A program made the position numbers and the translations under genes. A DNA stretch of 64,000 nucleotides from Antedon mediterranea (taxonomy: Eukaryota > Echinodermata > Crinoidea > Comatulida > Antedonidae): NCBI RefSeq assembly GCF_964355755.1, contig NC_092671.1:11917001-11981000 (forward strand), given 5' to 3'. The notes under the pieces are model-generated. The model ran no database searches. It was not told the origin of the DNA and saw only the letters and a program-made list of their open reading frames with translations. This document shows positions 1-9,823 of the stretch, piece after piece. Numbering within the stretch: the stretch's first letter is position 1; every line of letters begins with the position of its first letter.

Positions 1-21
1 AATTTTTAGTGGCGGCAATTT

Positions 22-181
22 TGAAATTCAAGATGGCCGACAGATTATCGCTTTACATAGTTAAGATTGTATAATGGGTAATACCATCAAAACGGACTTT
101 TTCCACATCCATAATTTGTGTTACTGGTGATATTCTGATTTTAAATAGGGTTATTTGAATGTTGGCGGCCATCTTGAATTT
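22..181. repeat. Short inverted-repeat element remnant
   Basis: A 16-base word at 24-39 (AAATTCAAGATGGCCG) recurs as its exact reverse complement at 166-181, enclosing about 125 bases of AT-rich DNA. This looks like the two ends of a small foldback or MITE-type element. No coding content is visible. The family was not identified. Confidence 0.5.
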
Positions 182-279
182 GGTCCTTTAAATGTCTTTA
201 GAAAAAATGGCAACAAATTTTTTTTTTCATTACTTATATTATGAAGATATGAAATAAAAAATATACACCACATTCATAT

Positions 280-570
280 AAACGACATAACAGCCTACAC
301 TACACCTACAGACCAGTATTTGAACTTCAAATCAAATCATCCTCTTGAGCATACGCTGAGTGTCGTTAATACATTAGTGGACAGATGCCAAACATCGTAA
401 CAACACAGCAGAGCAAAATAGAAGAGATGAATCACATAAGAAAGGTACCTAATATTTGTGAAGATCACATTAGTACACCCAAAAGATAAGATTAAGTCGG
501 AAGACACAAGTGGAGTAGTGTATGGTGTCCCCTGTATGAATTGTAACCAAATATACGTACATAGGATAAA
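280..570 (+). pseudogene. Penelope-like element fragment: end of reverse transcriptase and start of GIY-YIG endonuclease
   Basis: Read with frame shifts, the + strand gives blocks typical of Penelope-like elements. The RT C-terminal block contains TDQYLNFKSNHPLEHTLSVV at about 297-356, followed by NTLVDRCQT and, in another frame, IEEMNHIRK. The linker and GIY-YIG start HPKDKIKSEDTSGVVYGVPC begins at about 477 and runs into NCNQIYV. The family encodes an RT fused to a GIY-YIG endonuclease that drives target-primed retrotransposition. Frameshifts and a stop near 560 show a dead copy. The GIY-YIG domain breaks off there and its C-terminal part reappears near 5725, so the element seems to have been split by an insertion. 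Confidence 0.72.
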
Positions 571-599
571 CCGGTAGAAAACTGGGAACAGCTCCTCCA

Positions 600-862
600 A
601 CGTTCGATCGCCCACAAGGGCTGGTACAATTAGATTTAATGACAGAATAGTGGAGCTAAATTGCGATCTTGAAAGACTTTTCAGCGACAAGCAAAATACC
701 CTGTTTTGGAAACATAGAGGTCTATGGAAAGATTTCTCGCACTTTCTACATGCAGACGGAATTCACATGAGCCATTACAGCACACCTGGTCTCCCTACGG
801 GCATGTGTAAATATATGAGGAGCATACGAGGAGCAATACTACAAGCAGAAAAGAACTAAAAA
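600..862 (+). pseudogene. SGNH-hydrolase-like C-terminal block of a retroelement protein
   Basis: An open frame on + (650-859, open upstream to about 620) contains LFWKHRGLWKDFSHFLHADG, then IHMS, and ends with KYMRSIRGAILQAEKN. The order Asp-Gly-(Ile/Val)-His near the C-terminus, after an HRGxWxD motif, fits the final catalytic Asp/His block of SGNH/GDSL-like hydrolase domains found in invertebrate retroelement polyproteins. Only the C-terminal third is recognisable and the nucleophile serine block is absent. It lies directly upstream of the DIRS-like gag and may be part of the same element or an older fragment. Function is inferred from motif resemblance only. Confidence 0.45.
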
Positions 863-1020
863 GGCCAGTATGTCACACACATGTTAATTAACATGTGATT
901 CAAATTATCTTTATAAAATGACGTTGTTCATCTCTAATTTGTTCATAATAACAAACTAAACAAGGATTGACAACAATTTCTGTGTATTATCATCTTCGAA
1001 GATAGTTTAATCATGTAACT

Positions 1021-1229
1021 CATGGTGTTATTGGTCCAATGTTTGATATTGTTTATTCACGGCATTCTATACCGTGTTTGATTATGTAACTCATGGTGGT
1101 TCTATACTACCATGTTTGATATTGTTTACTCACGGCATTCTATGCCGTGTTTAATTATGTAACTCATGGTGTGTCTATACTACCATGTTTGATATTGTTT
1201 AACTCACGGCATTCTATACCGTGTAACTC
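1021..1229. repeat. Three-unit ~73-bp tandem array of hairpins
   Basis: Units start with CATGGT and contain two small dyads: CATGGT...ACCATG, and CACGGCAT-TCT-ATGCCGTG (perfect 8-bp stem at 1131-1149, one-mismatch versions at 1058-1076 and from 1205). The hairpins recur every 73-74 bases. The array sits between the SGNH-like block and the gag-like frame of the DIRS-like element, so it may be internal non-coding sequence of that element. Confidence 0.7.
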
Positions 1230-1289
1230 ACCCAAGCGGGTTAATGAGAAAACTTACCAACCAAAGTATTTCATGTGTTTTTCTTTAGG

Positions 1290-2195
1290 GGCAATGCCAA
1301 AAGCAAAGTCAAAATGCCGCTCATAAAGTGCGCCAGTGGCATCAGAGAAACAGATAACAACAAAGAGGCACCGTACAACAAGAGCTGCGGTGACCACACA
1401 GATAGAGCTGACTTACGAAATTGACTATGCCAAACTGGCAACCGAAATGGCGAAACACATGGGAGACGCACATCACAACTCCACCAACAGTTCGAAATGT
1501 CACGGACCCGATGACAAAATCTCTGGACATCGTACAAGACGAACAGGCAGATGTGTTTGTACCTATAATGGATTCTATTGCACTTGGGTCAGGGCTTTCC
1601 TCTGCCATAAAGACAAAAATTTGGAATGACCAATACATGGAACTTAAGTCGCTTTTAATGTGTGTCCATTGGAGATAACCTACTTAAGATAGATCAAGGG
1701 CAAAAGAATGTAACATTGAGTATCCTGGAGTGGCACCGGACCTTTTTAGTTTACATGGCAGTCTACACGGAAAAATTCCCGGAGGAGGGTCGTAACCTAA
1801 TAAAATACGCCAGTAATATTTTAGAGCTGCACGCAAGCTGTACAAATGGGGCCTCATGGCGTGTATACGACGAGAAATTCAGGCGAGCTCGTCAGGGACA
1901 TACCCTGCGCTTGGAGGCTCTCCATACAGAACTGATGCTGAAGTTGGTGACATGCCAAACGACACCTACGAGTTATACTCCAAAGCCTGTGAGCAACCAG
2001 CCCTTTCGATCACGCGTCCCGAGTTGGGGGTACCACTCGGGAGGGCCATGTGCAAGCCAGCCGTGCGCGTATAAACACACCTGTCCACGTTGTGAACTCT
2101 CACATCCACATTTTCCCAAAACAACGTTTCAGACCGGGAGGGCAGTTTCGCCAAAACGACGGGAAGGGAATCCCTTTCGAAAACCCAGCAGTTAG
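1290..2195 (+). pseudogene. DIRS-like retrotransposon gag-like region, frameshifted
   Basis: Two overlapping + frames give one gag-like protein. The first (1421-1678) contains IALGSGLSSAIKTKIWNDQY. The second (1662-2195) contains ILEWHRTFLVYMAVYTEKFP, YDEKFRRARQ and a zinc-knuckle-like stretch CASQPCAYKHTCPRC with Cys and His spaced for metal binding. These motifs resemble the capsid-like protein encoded upstream of DIRS-type reverse transcriptases in invertebrate genomes. At least one frameshift, near 1665, separates the halves. It is followed after about 40 bases by the RT region on the same strand, the usual order for these elements. Confidence 0.65.
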
Positions 2196-2225
2196 GCAGG
2201 CAAAACCCAGTACTGCCAACACCGG

Positions 2226-3584
2226 TAAAAGCTAATCAGTTAGCTCACTATCTTTCAGGCTACATACCACACCGTGCTAACATTATTATTTCAGGTTTCA
2301 CACAAGGCTTTAAATTGGAGTGCATAATCCACCCTCACCAAACATTGCACCCTAGCCCACCCAGTCCAAGTTGAAAACTTTATTTTCAAAGGCCGGTTAG
2401 CAGGTGCATTCACTTCACCGCCGTTCAGTAATTTTGTGGGGTCACCCTTAGGCGTGATTCCCAAGAGTGAGGTCGGAAAATTCAAAATCTGTCTTATCCA
2501 GTAAATTTTGGCATTCCTACAGAAGCCTCAGTCGTCACTTACGATTCGATCGACTGCGTGCTGAAGCTTATCTTAAAATATGGTAGGCATTGCCTGATGG
2601 CCAAAACAGACATAGAAGACGCGTTCAGAATAATACCGATTATTATCTCTTGGGTTTTACATAGGATAACCTTTATTACTACGAGGAATGCCTGCCAATG
2701 GGGTCCAGTAGATCTTGTCAGGTATTCGAAATGTTTAGCTGTGCGTTAATATGGATTATGAAAACCAAATTTAACATAATTGATTCGTCTCATATTTTGG
2801 ACGATTTTTTCTTTATAGGTTCCACTGGCACAACGGATTGTCGCGAAGCAATAACCAGGTTTCTGTTTCTTTGCAGTATAGGGGTTCCAATAAAAGAATC
2901 GAAAACAGTGACACCAACGACAAAGCTAACAATCTACGGCATAGAGGTGGACAAAGTCTTAGTTACCTTCTTAAATAAGAAAAAGGCTACGCTCCGGGAG
3001 CTACAATCATTAATAGGGCTGTTGAACTACGCGTGCGCAGTAGTACCTGGACGCACATTCTTGCGTAGGCTAATAAATTTACTATCCAAAGCAAACCGTC
3101 CCAATCATTTCGTTAGATTGGGAAGCGAAGTAAAAAAAGACATACAAATGTGGCGGAGTTTCCTACAACAGTTCAATGGGAAAGCCCTAATTTTACCCGA
3201 GCAGTGGACTGATTCGGAAACTTTAAGAATGTTTACGGACGCGTCAATCGGATGTGCGGAGATACTCGGCGCCGAATGTTTTGCATTGGAATGGCCCGAG
3301 ACATTCGTTGGCCACTCAATTGCAGTGCTCGAGCTGTTCCCTATCATACTCGCCCTAGGTGCCGAAACTAGCAGACAAGAACATTTTATTTCTTCGGACA
3401 ACCAAGCGGTTTGCACGGTAATTAATAAGAAAACCGCTAAGGATCCGATCCTCCTAATACTATTGCGCCGGATGGTCCTTCGCTGCCTGAACTACAATAT
3501 TATGTTGAAGGCGCAACGCATACCTGGGTCTTCTATCAAGATTGCAGGTGGAAAAAGGCAAAGTCCTTATACCCATTCCTAGCT
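2226..3584 (+). pseudogene. DIRS-like reverse transcriptase-RNase H, decayed
   Basis: The block order is that of DIRS-type elements. NQLAHYLSGY and SGFTQGFKLEC lie at about 2235-2325. Then come IPTEASVVTYDSID and AKTDIEDAFRIIPI (about 2600-2641, with the first catalytic Asp), MGSSRSCQVFEMFS at 2698, and the catalytic box HILDDFFFIG near 2791. RNase H follows with MFTDAS, VLELFPIILAL and SSDNQAVCTVINKKTAKDP. The frame from 2698 to 3582 is open for 294 codons, but the part before it needs several frame changes and has stops. No tyrosine recombinase, expected in complete DIRS elements, is visible downstream. Enzyme assignment is by motif memory. Confidence 0.75.
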
Positions 3585-3990
3585 TCACGCCCCACTGAAG
3601 TCCAGCAAGGGCTGCTTCAGTTGTAACTAAATAGAACTTTTTATCTCAAAATAACAGCGTTTTTCCTCTTTTGCAGTTTCTCCTTCTACAACTCTCAATT
3701 CAAATACAAATATTAAAGTGAGAATTAGGAGGTTCAGCTGGGGCAGCTTCTTAATAATTTTAAACTTTTAACCCAAATCTGGCACGGGATCGTATACTCC
3801 AATCCCTGGTTCTGGGGTTCCTCTTGTTTGTCTGGGCGGTAACCCATCGAGATGGGTTTTTTGGCGCGGTTACCCAGACTTAAGGGGATCAAAACGACAT
3901 GCTGGGGTTATAGGAATATAATATATAGGATTATTACGATTAATTAATTGTACTAGATGGTACGCTCACTTCGCTCGCGTACCATCTAGG
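3585..3990. repeat. Hairpin-rich DNA downstream of the DIRS-like element
   Basis: Two dyads stand out. GTCTGGGCGGTAACC at 3830-3844 pairs with GGTTACCCAGAC at 3868-3879, with an inner AACCCATC-GA-GATGGGTT hairpin. Further on, CTAGATGGTACGC at 3953-3965 pairs perfectly over 13 bases with 3977-3989, with an 11-base loop. They may be terminal structures of the retroelement or a separate small palindrome. Confidence 0.6.
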
Positions 3991-5690
3991 TCGTGTCCAC
4001 AGATGGTTCTCGAATACACAGTAATTTCAGCGTAAAAAAACTGGCGATTTCAAAACGTACCGCAGGATTATAAATACATTGTCGTTTTCAGAAACGAATA
4101 AATAGACACGATAATTAATGTAGTCAACTAAAATTAAACTTGTCTTAAAAATGAGTCTAATTTTTTTATTTGAACTCATTTAAACAAACCCAATTTGTAT
4201 TTTGTATAGAGTTGAGGGATGGGGAAGAGGATGGGAAGAGCAATTTTTAAATATATTCTTTATCCACTGAGTAACGAAATATTGTTTTGAATGTTTTATA
4301 GGCCTATCAATAATATACCACTAAACACAGTAAAACATTTACGATTTCATACGTTTTTAAAACTGTCACTGTTATAGTCGATTGAAATAGTAAAGTACAT
4401 GTAACGATACACCACTACGACGTTTATATTTTTTATAATTATTAATTAATACAAACGTTGAGAAGCAACTGTCAGTAATAAAGTTTTTATTTGTATATTA
4501 TGTGTTTATTATATCCAGCAGTAGTATCCTACCCACAGTCACAGTAATAAATGTTCTTTGTATATGTGTTTATATATCTAACAGTAACCACATTCACAGT
4601 AAGAAAATTTCGATTCAAATGGCGACCAAAAATGGTTAATGCGTATTTACAATATTGTCAAAATATTGCAATACTATTATTATCTCAGTTTTAAGTTTAT
4701 TCTCCAGGGCCTATACATTTACCTACTTGTGTTAAACCAAGGGCTCATACATTTACCTACAAACTGGGAGTCTGAGAGATTGGAATGTTCCATTCATCGC
4801 CAAGCAACCCTTTTGTATAAACATATATTAAATCTATCAAAATAGTATTTCTTAAAGAAAATCGGCCTGTCTTCAACATTATGATGCTGTACTGGAGCTG
4901 TTCAACCGGTTTTCAGCTATTAAAAACAGTTGTCGTAGGAAGAGATAGGAAATTGCGAAGCATCCTCGTATTATTGTGTGCGGGTATTTTTCAAGATGGA
5001 CATTCATTATACAGTGTATACAGCGATCGGAAAACACCCTATTTGGGGCAAATCGTTGAACCTAAATTCGTTTTAATTGTCAATAACTAATTACCTAACT
5101 CAAATTAATTAGTAAATAGGTTTACACCAGGTGGTTAAAATCAGTACCGAAAGTACGAACCAACTTTATATACCATCAAGTAAAAATTCTAGAAATAACG
5201 CGCGATTTTCCGAATTTTGCCCTTACGTAAATTTATATATAGATTACAATAAATGTATGCCATGTTCCGTACTTGTATCAATACTATAATTGTAGACATA
5301 GTAAATCATTCTTGCATAAGTTTTAGCAAAACATTTATCCATTTAATACAGAGGTGTGTGCCTCTGGCCCTTATAGGTTTTAATACGAATGTATGTAGGC
5401 CTACTTTATATGAATTTATGTAGATTTCAAAATACTCTAGTTATATAGTGTAGTACGAATTTTAGGTGATTATAACAGTCTTAGATAAACTTATGCAATT
5501 AGGATATTAACTACGGTATATGATTATATATACTGTGCCTTTAATTGGTGATAATTACGATGTACGGCCGGCCGTGTCTATATTTTATTGTGTAATAGCA
5601 CGGCCGATACGTTTACTTATAGCATAAGTTTATCATCGTCATTTAATTTAATAAATGACATTTCCATCCAATATTTCGTGTACTCGCCAG
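3991..5690. other. No gene recognised
   Basis: AT-rich sequence with several short open frames (for example 4881-5090) that match no family I know and lack splice or start context. A 12-base palindrome ACGGCCGGCCGT lies at 5564-5575. It probably belongs to the DNA inserted into the PLE. Confidence 0.5.
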
Positions 5691-5724
5691 TCGGGACACA
5701 AAGAGGGAATATCACTAATAAGAG

Positions 5725-6030
5725 AGGATGGCAAGAAGCAATTATAATTAGAAAAACTGCAAAAACATGAACAGATATCAAGGAGGAAAGTGGCTGCCAC
5801 ACATATACGATGATCTATTAGAAGTGAGACGGCCGACCGGGGCGGACCCCTCTGGGACTACTCACCCAGAGGTTTTCAAGTAACAACATATAGAGGGTGC
5901 GTGTCACAAAAACATCACGTGACTATGCCATGATCAGTGTCGGCAAACCAAGTTGACATCACAACCTTGAGAAAGTGCGATTATAACGCATGAAACGTTG
6001 GGTAAATTTCAACGTAACCTTGTTCCTTCA
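5725..6030 (+). pseudogene. Penelope-like element C-terminus and 3' tail
   Basis: The + strand gives RGWQEAIIIRKTAKT, then after a one-base shift MNRYQGGKWLPHIYDDLLEV and a stop at about 5880. The pattern W-x-E-A-I-x-I-R-K...MNR-x-x-G...L-x-H-I-Y-D-x-L-L is characteristic of the end of the PLE GIY-YIG endonuclease. The following non-coding stretch includes an 8-bp hairpin (CCTCTGGG/CCCAGAGG at 5849-5872) and a block ending in GCATGAAACGTTGGG near 5988-6002, which resembles the PLE 3' region. It is in the same orientation as the 280-570 fragment and complements it. Confidence 0.7.
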
Positions 6031-6127
6031 CCATAAACGAAATTATTTTCAAACAATTTAATTTAGATATTAAAGCAACTACAAATTTACAGAATACAAA
6101 CATTTAAATAAATCTTAAAACTGTGTA

Positions 6128-6337
6128 TACTTCTACCTAACCATAAAGAGAGCTATGTTCTTTATAAGAAACTAAGGATGAATTTTTATATAATTTTTTT
6201 TATTTTCTTCTTGTGTTTTTTGCTCTTCTTTTTTTGGCAAAATAAATTAAACCCCCCCCCCCCCCAAAATGATCAGACAAACACTTTAATTGATGTAGTA
6301 GTTAATGCAACAACGATAAAACCCCAGTTCACCTATG
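6128..6337. repeat. Left part of a locally duplicated unit, copy 1
   Basis: The sequence from CTTCTACCTAAC through AAGAAACTAAGGATGAATTT, a pyrimidine tract, GATCAGACAAACACTTTAAT and ATAAAACCCCA is repeated in the same orientation at about 7408-7575 with scattered differences. The right part of the same unit (TCTGCAGAGCTCTCTACAAA) is seen at about 7320 and 9138. Each copy is interrupted by a different insertion. Confidence 0.75.
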
Positions 6338-6373
6338 TATGGAACGCCTCCTCTGCCTTCAGTTCACATTTGT

Positions 6374-6653
6374 CATGCAGTACACACCAATCGTCATGCA
6401 GTACACACCAATGGTCATGCAGTACACACCAATCGTCATGCAGTACACACCAAACATCATGCAGTACACACCAATCGTCATGCAGTACACACCAAACATC
6501 ATGCAGTACACACCAATCGTCATGCAGTACACACCAATCGTCATGCAGTACACACCAGTGGTCATGCAGTACACACCAATGGTCATGCAGTACACACCAA
6601 TCGTCATGCAGTACACACCAATCGTCATGCAGTACACACCAATCGTCATGCAG
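6374..6653. repeat. 21-bp minisatellite, left arm
   Basis: Thirteen full units of CATGCAGTACACACCAATCG plus T, with a partial fourteenth. Variation is limited to a few positions (CGT, GGT, ACAT). Because 21 is a multiple of three and the unit has no stop in several frames, it creates long repetitive open frames on both strands that should not be taken as genes. Confidence 0.9.
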
Positions 6654-6992
6654 TCAAATATTGCGTAATTTATACCGCCACCTATCGACAAAATCGAATA
6701 TCACGTGACGTTTATTAGACGGCTGTAAAACTAGGCTATTCAAACATTATACTACAGCAACTCACGCTGTCTACTACTACACCGCACGTGCTTTATGACT
6801 AAAATGGCTGGAAAAACTATTAAATAAATCTTGGAATCTATAGGACGTAAAGCACGTGCGGTGTAGTAGTAGACAGCGTGAGTTGCTGTAGTATAAAGTT
6901 TGTATATAGCCTTAGTTTTACAGCCGTCTAATAAAAGTCACGTGATATTCAATTTTGTCGATAGGTGGCGGTATAAATTACGCAATATTGGA

Positions 6993-7251
6993 CTGCATGG
7001 CGATTGGTGTGTACTGCATGACGATTGGTGTGTACTGCATGACGATTGGTGTGTACTGCATGACCATTGGTGTGTACTGCATGACGATTGGTGTGTACTG
7101 CATGACGTTTGGTGTGTACTGCATGATGATTGGTGTGTACTGCATGACGATTGGTGTGTACTGCATGATGTTTGGTGTGTACTGCATGACCATTGGTGTG
7201 TACTGCATGACCATTGGTGTGTACTGCATGACCATTGGTGTGTACTGCATG
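6993..7251. repeat. 21-bp minisatellite, right arm (inverted)
   Basis: Twelve units of the same 21-bp repeat in reverse orientation (ACTGCATGACGATTGGTGTG plus T), mirroring 6374-6653 with one unit fewer. The order of variant units differs between the arms, so the arrays have changed independently since the palindrome formed. Confidence 0.9.
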
Positions 7252-7407
7252 ATAAATGTGAACTGAAGGCAGAGGAGGCGTTCCATACCTATGATCCAGT
7301 TCCCTATGATTCCGGTTTTTCTGCAGAGCTCTCTACAAATATAACTAATGTTAGGCTTTCTATCAATAGATACTAATGAACTAATGTGCTATCTTAAACT
7401 TGAGGAA

Positions 7408-7575
7408 ATACTTCTACCTAACTATATAAGAAACTAAGGATGAATTTTTATATGATTTTTTTGTTTGTTTTTTGCTCTCTTTTTTTTGCAGAATAAATTA
7501 GACCCAAAAAAGATCAGACAAACACTTTAATTGAAGTAGGAGTTAATGCAACAATGATAAAACCCCATTTTACCT
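7408..7575. repeat. Left part of the duplicated unit, copy 2
   Basis: Same orientation as 6128-6337 and ending in CCATTTTACCT. That 11-base word recurs at 9103-9113, where the right part of the unit resumes, so the intervening DNA is an insertion in this copy. Confidence 0.7.
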
Positions 7576-7718
7576 TTTTTATAAATCAAAGGATGCACAG
7601 ACGAAGAATAATTAATGCGAATTAATTGTTTAACACATTTTTTTTTCTGCTGTCGTAACAACCGAAATGGAAAAAAAATTGTTTAAAATTTTACGAGGTC
7701 ATATTTTAACATATTACG

Positions 7719-7905
7719 GATATCAAGCCGGCGGTCCGAGTTCGAGTCTCGGTTGGGGCGACTTTTTCTCATTCTCACAGATTTCCTCATCTTTATCGTT
7801 TCAAATTAATTAATTAAATTTCAGTATATCACCGGGCGGTTTCGAATTAATGTTCATTGCCTAATGTGTTTATATATATAAAAGTATCTCTTCGGAGATC
7901 CCGCC
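7719..7905 (+). repeat. 5'-truncated tRNA-derived SINE
   Basis: It starts inside the tRNA-like head (ATATCAAGCCGGCGGTCCGA) and then matches the SINE at 8085-8250 closely, including TTCTCATTCTCACAGATTTC and CACCGGGCGGTTTCGAATTA. The acceptor and D-arm half of the head is missing. Confidence 0.75.
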
Positions 7906-8052
7906 TCGTGAATAAAAATACTGAAAGATGAGGGCGTATCAATTTGATCTCTGTTGCGCGTGCGTACAACTGAGGACTAGTGCTGTTCCGCCGTACCACG
8001 CCGAGAATGTTAAAGAGTCGCTATGCAATCGAGTTTGAACAATACCATGAAA

Positions 8053-8124
8053 GCCCCAGTGGTCTAATGGTTAGGACATCTGCATATCAAGCAGGCGGTC
8101 CGAGTTCGAGTCTCGGTTGGGGCG
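8053..8124 (+). tRNA. tRNA-like cloverleaf (anticodon AUC, Asp-like), probably a SINE head
   Basis: All arms can be drawn: acceptor GCCCCAG with TTGGGGC, anticodon stem TCTGC/GCAGG around loop ATATCAA, and a perfect five-pair T-stem CCGAG/CTCGG around TTCGAGT. The anticodon would be AUC at 8086-8088, reading GAU. Animal Asp tRNAs normally use GUC, and the structure is fused to repeat sequence with a second partial copy nearby, so it is most likely a SINE head and not a working tRNA gene. Confidence 0.4.
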
Positions 8125-8434
8125 ACTATTTCTCATTCTCACAGATTTCCTCATCTTTATCGTTTCAAAGTAATTAATTAAATTTCAGTATATCACCGGG
8201 CGGTTTCGAATTAATGTTCATTGCCTAATGTGTTTATATATATATATCCAAATTATCAAAATTCCTTCACTTGCACTGATGAAGGGCTAGTGTTGCCCAA
8301 AAGCTCTGCTAACTTTTCTGGCTGTTTACTTTATCGTTTTTATTTAGCTTTTCGCTTTTTATTTTTGTATCTCCATTGAGATCCAGCCACTGATACCCAC
8401 AGCATTGTCATTTTTTTCAGTAATTTGCCTTTGG

Positions 8435-8437
<3 letters not shown>
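8053..8437 (+). repeat. tRNA-headed SINE
   Basis: The head is the tRNA-like cloverleaf at 8053-8124, with pol III A-box-like (TGGTCTAATGG) and B-box-like (GTTCGAGTC) promoter words. It is followed by a body shared with 7760-7887 and a 3' region with TGCACTGATGAAGGGCTAG and ATCTCCATTGAGATCCAGCC. The end runs into a TA tract. SINEs of this type are transcribed by pol III and mobilised by a partner LINE, which I cannot identify here. A remnant of the body motif is also present near 19757-19802. Confidence 0.75.
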
Positions 8438-8500
<63 letters not shown>

Positions 8501-8557
8501 CACATAAAACAGATTATGAAAAATCCTTTACTAGAACCACCACCACCACCACCACCA
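8437..8557. repeat. TA and ACC microsatellites
   Basis: An uninterrupted TA run of about 60 bases at 8437-8497 directly follows the SINE. A short ACC trinucleotide run lies at 8536-8557. Confidence 0.95.
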
Positions 8558-9479
8558 TAATAAACGCTACCACCTAAAAGACAAACAAAACTGTAAATGA
8601 ACTAAATTCAATAACACCTAACAATCAGTTCACAATTATTTAAGTACACATTTACCAGCGAAAAAGAAAGACTATAAGTCACTAGGCCTAATATAATATT
8701 TATAAGTCTCTAATTTTATATATTTTTTGTATAGGCCTATGTGCTTTTGCTTATTTTGAATTCCTTAGCCGAACAAGGCAAAAACGGGCTGTGCGCGCCT
8801 GATGCGGATCACCTGAAAATATCCCTGTGTAGGTGAATCGCCTGTTTCAATGAGGTAGAGTGATTTAAATATGTAACTGATTTGATTTATGCCCGTCTCG
8901 TATTTGCTAAATCTTAAATAAAAAAAGACATTCGCTATATACTGAAAAATGTTGGTGACCTGCATAATCATGTCGTGATTTGAGAATAAGTTTGGTGACA
9001 ATATAGGCATAGATATAATAGGGCCTACTGTACATTTAAAACGGCCAAAAATAATCCACATATTTTTACATCTAATATGGTTCTCCTGATTTTAAAATAA
9101 CTCCATTTTACCTGAGGTCGACTTGGTTTCCGGTTTATCTGCAGAGCTCTCTACAAAAATGGAAACATAAGTATGAATAATGTTAGGCTTTTCATAAATA
9201 ATTAACTATCACTCAGTTACGAATGGTTCATAGCGGTCACCTTTATCTTCATTATTATTTAATATTTTTATAATTGATATAGAGGATTTATTACATTCTG
9301 CTGAAAATTAAAAAAATATAAAAAATTGACAACATAAAATATTAATCACTTATTTTATCAGTGATACGGTGTATGCATTACAGGATAAATAAATTAGACC
9401 GTAGCCAGATAAGTCGGCCCCGCGTCACGTCGGCCACGCGTCAGCTCGGCCTCAAGTCAACTCGCGAATAGATTTCATA

Positions 9480-9716
9480 GAATTATATGGTTCTCACATT
9501 TTAGTATTATTTTAGACTGTTTAATTATTATAATAACGCATTGAATCGACATTGTTAACATTTTGTTTGACTAATTTTAAGAAACTGTGTATTATATATG
9601 TAAGTTGTAATGTTTTATGCTGGACCTTTTGAAAAACAACAATGTCCCCTTGGCGGGACAACGTTGATATTGTTATCCAGTGGAAATATGTTAATAAATA
9701 AATAAATAAATAAAAT
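9480..9716 (+). repeat. 5'-truncated LINE 3' end
   Basis: Non-coding sequence on + ends in GTCCCCTTGGCGGGAC (a small hairpin), ATCCAGTGGAAATATG and an AATA/AAAT tetramer tail (about 9690-9716). This resembles the 3' untranslated ends of CR1/L2-type LINEs with short tandem tails. No coding part remains. Confidence 0.5.
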
Positions 9717-9823
9717 ATAACACATCAAATTCATTAGCAAAGGATTCATAAATGTTAACCATCTTTTGTATAAGGCATCTAATGAGGGTAAAAGAAACAC
9801 CATATCATCGGCATAACTATAGG

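Larger units (their letters stand above)
6338..7287. mobile_element. Foldback element with 21-bp minisatellite arms
   Basis: A near-perfect inverted repeat of about 460 bp per arm (left about 6338-6797, right about 6846-7287) surrounds a spacer of about 48 bases. The termini are TATGGAACGCC and GGCGTTCCATA. Each arm carries a 21-bp tandem array (6374-6653 and 6993-7251). The 6-base word CCTATG lies directly outside both ends (6332-6337 and 7288-7293) and fits a target-site duplication. The second copy of the surrounding unit lacks the element at this point, which supports insertion. No transposase is encoded, so it is a non-autonomous foldback-type element. Confidence 0.75.
7576..9102. mobile_element. 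1.5-kb insertion with an 11-bp flanking repeat, containing SINE copies
   Basis: The segment is bounded by direct repeats CCATTTTACCT (7565-7575 and 9103-9113). Inside are a 5'-truncated SINE (7719-7905), a full-headed SINE (8053-8437), a long TA microsatellite and an ACC run. Its left edge, around GAATAATTAA...CTGTCGTAAC, resembles sequence at about 32535-32585. No transposition gene is recognisable. It may be several nested insertions rather than one element. Confidence 0.5.

Noticed and set aside
6178-7376. Several 100-170-residue open frames
   Set aside because: They are read-through of the 21-bp minisatellite on both strands, with no start or splice context or amino-acid diversity.
8276-8320. 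Hammerhead-ribozyme-like core (CTGATGA, GGGC/GCCC stem, AAAA, AGC-TCT-GCT)
   Set aside because: Helix II and a short helix III can be drawn, but the GAAA is AAAA and the flanks cannot form helix I, so there is no credible ribozyme.
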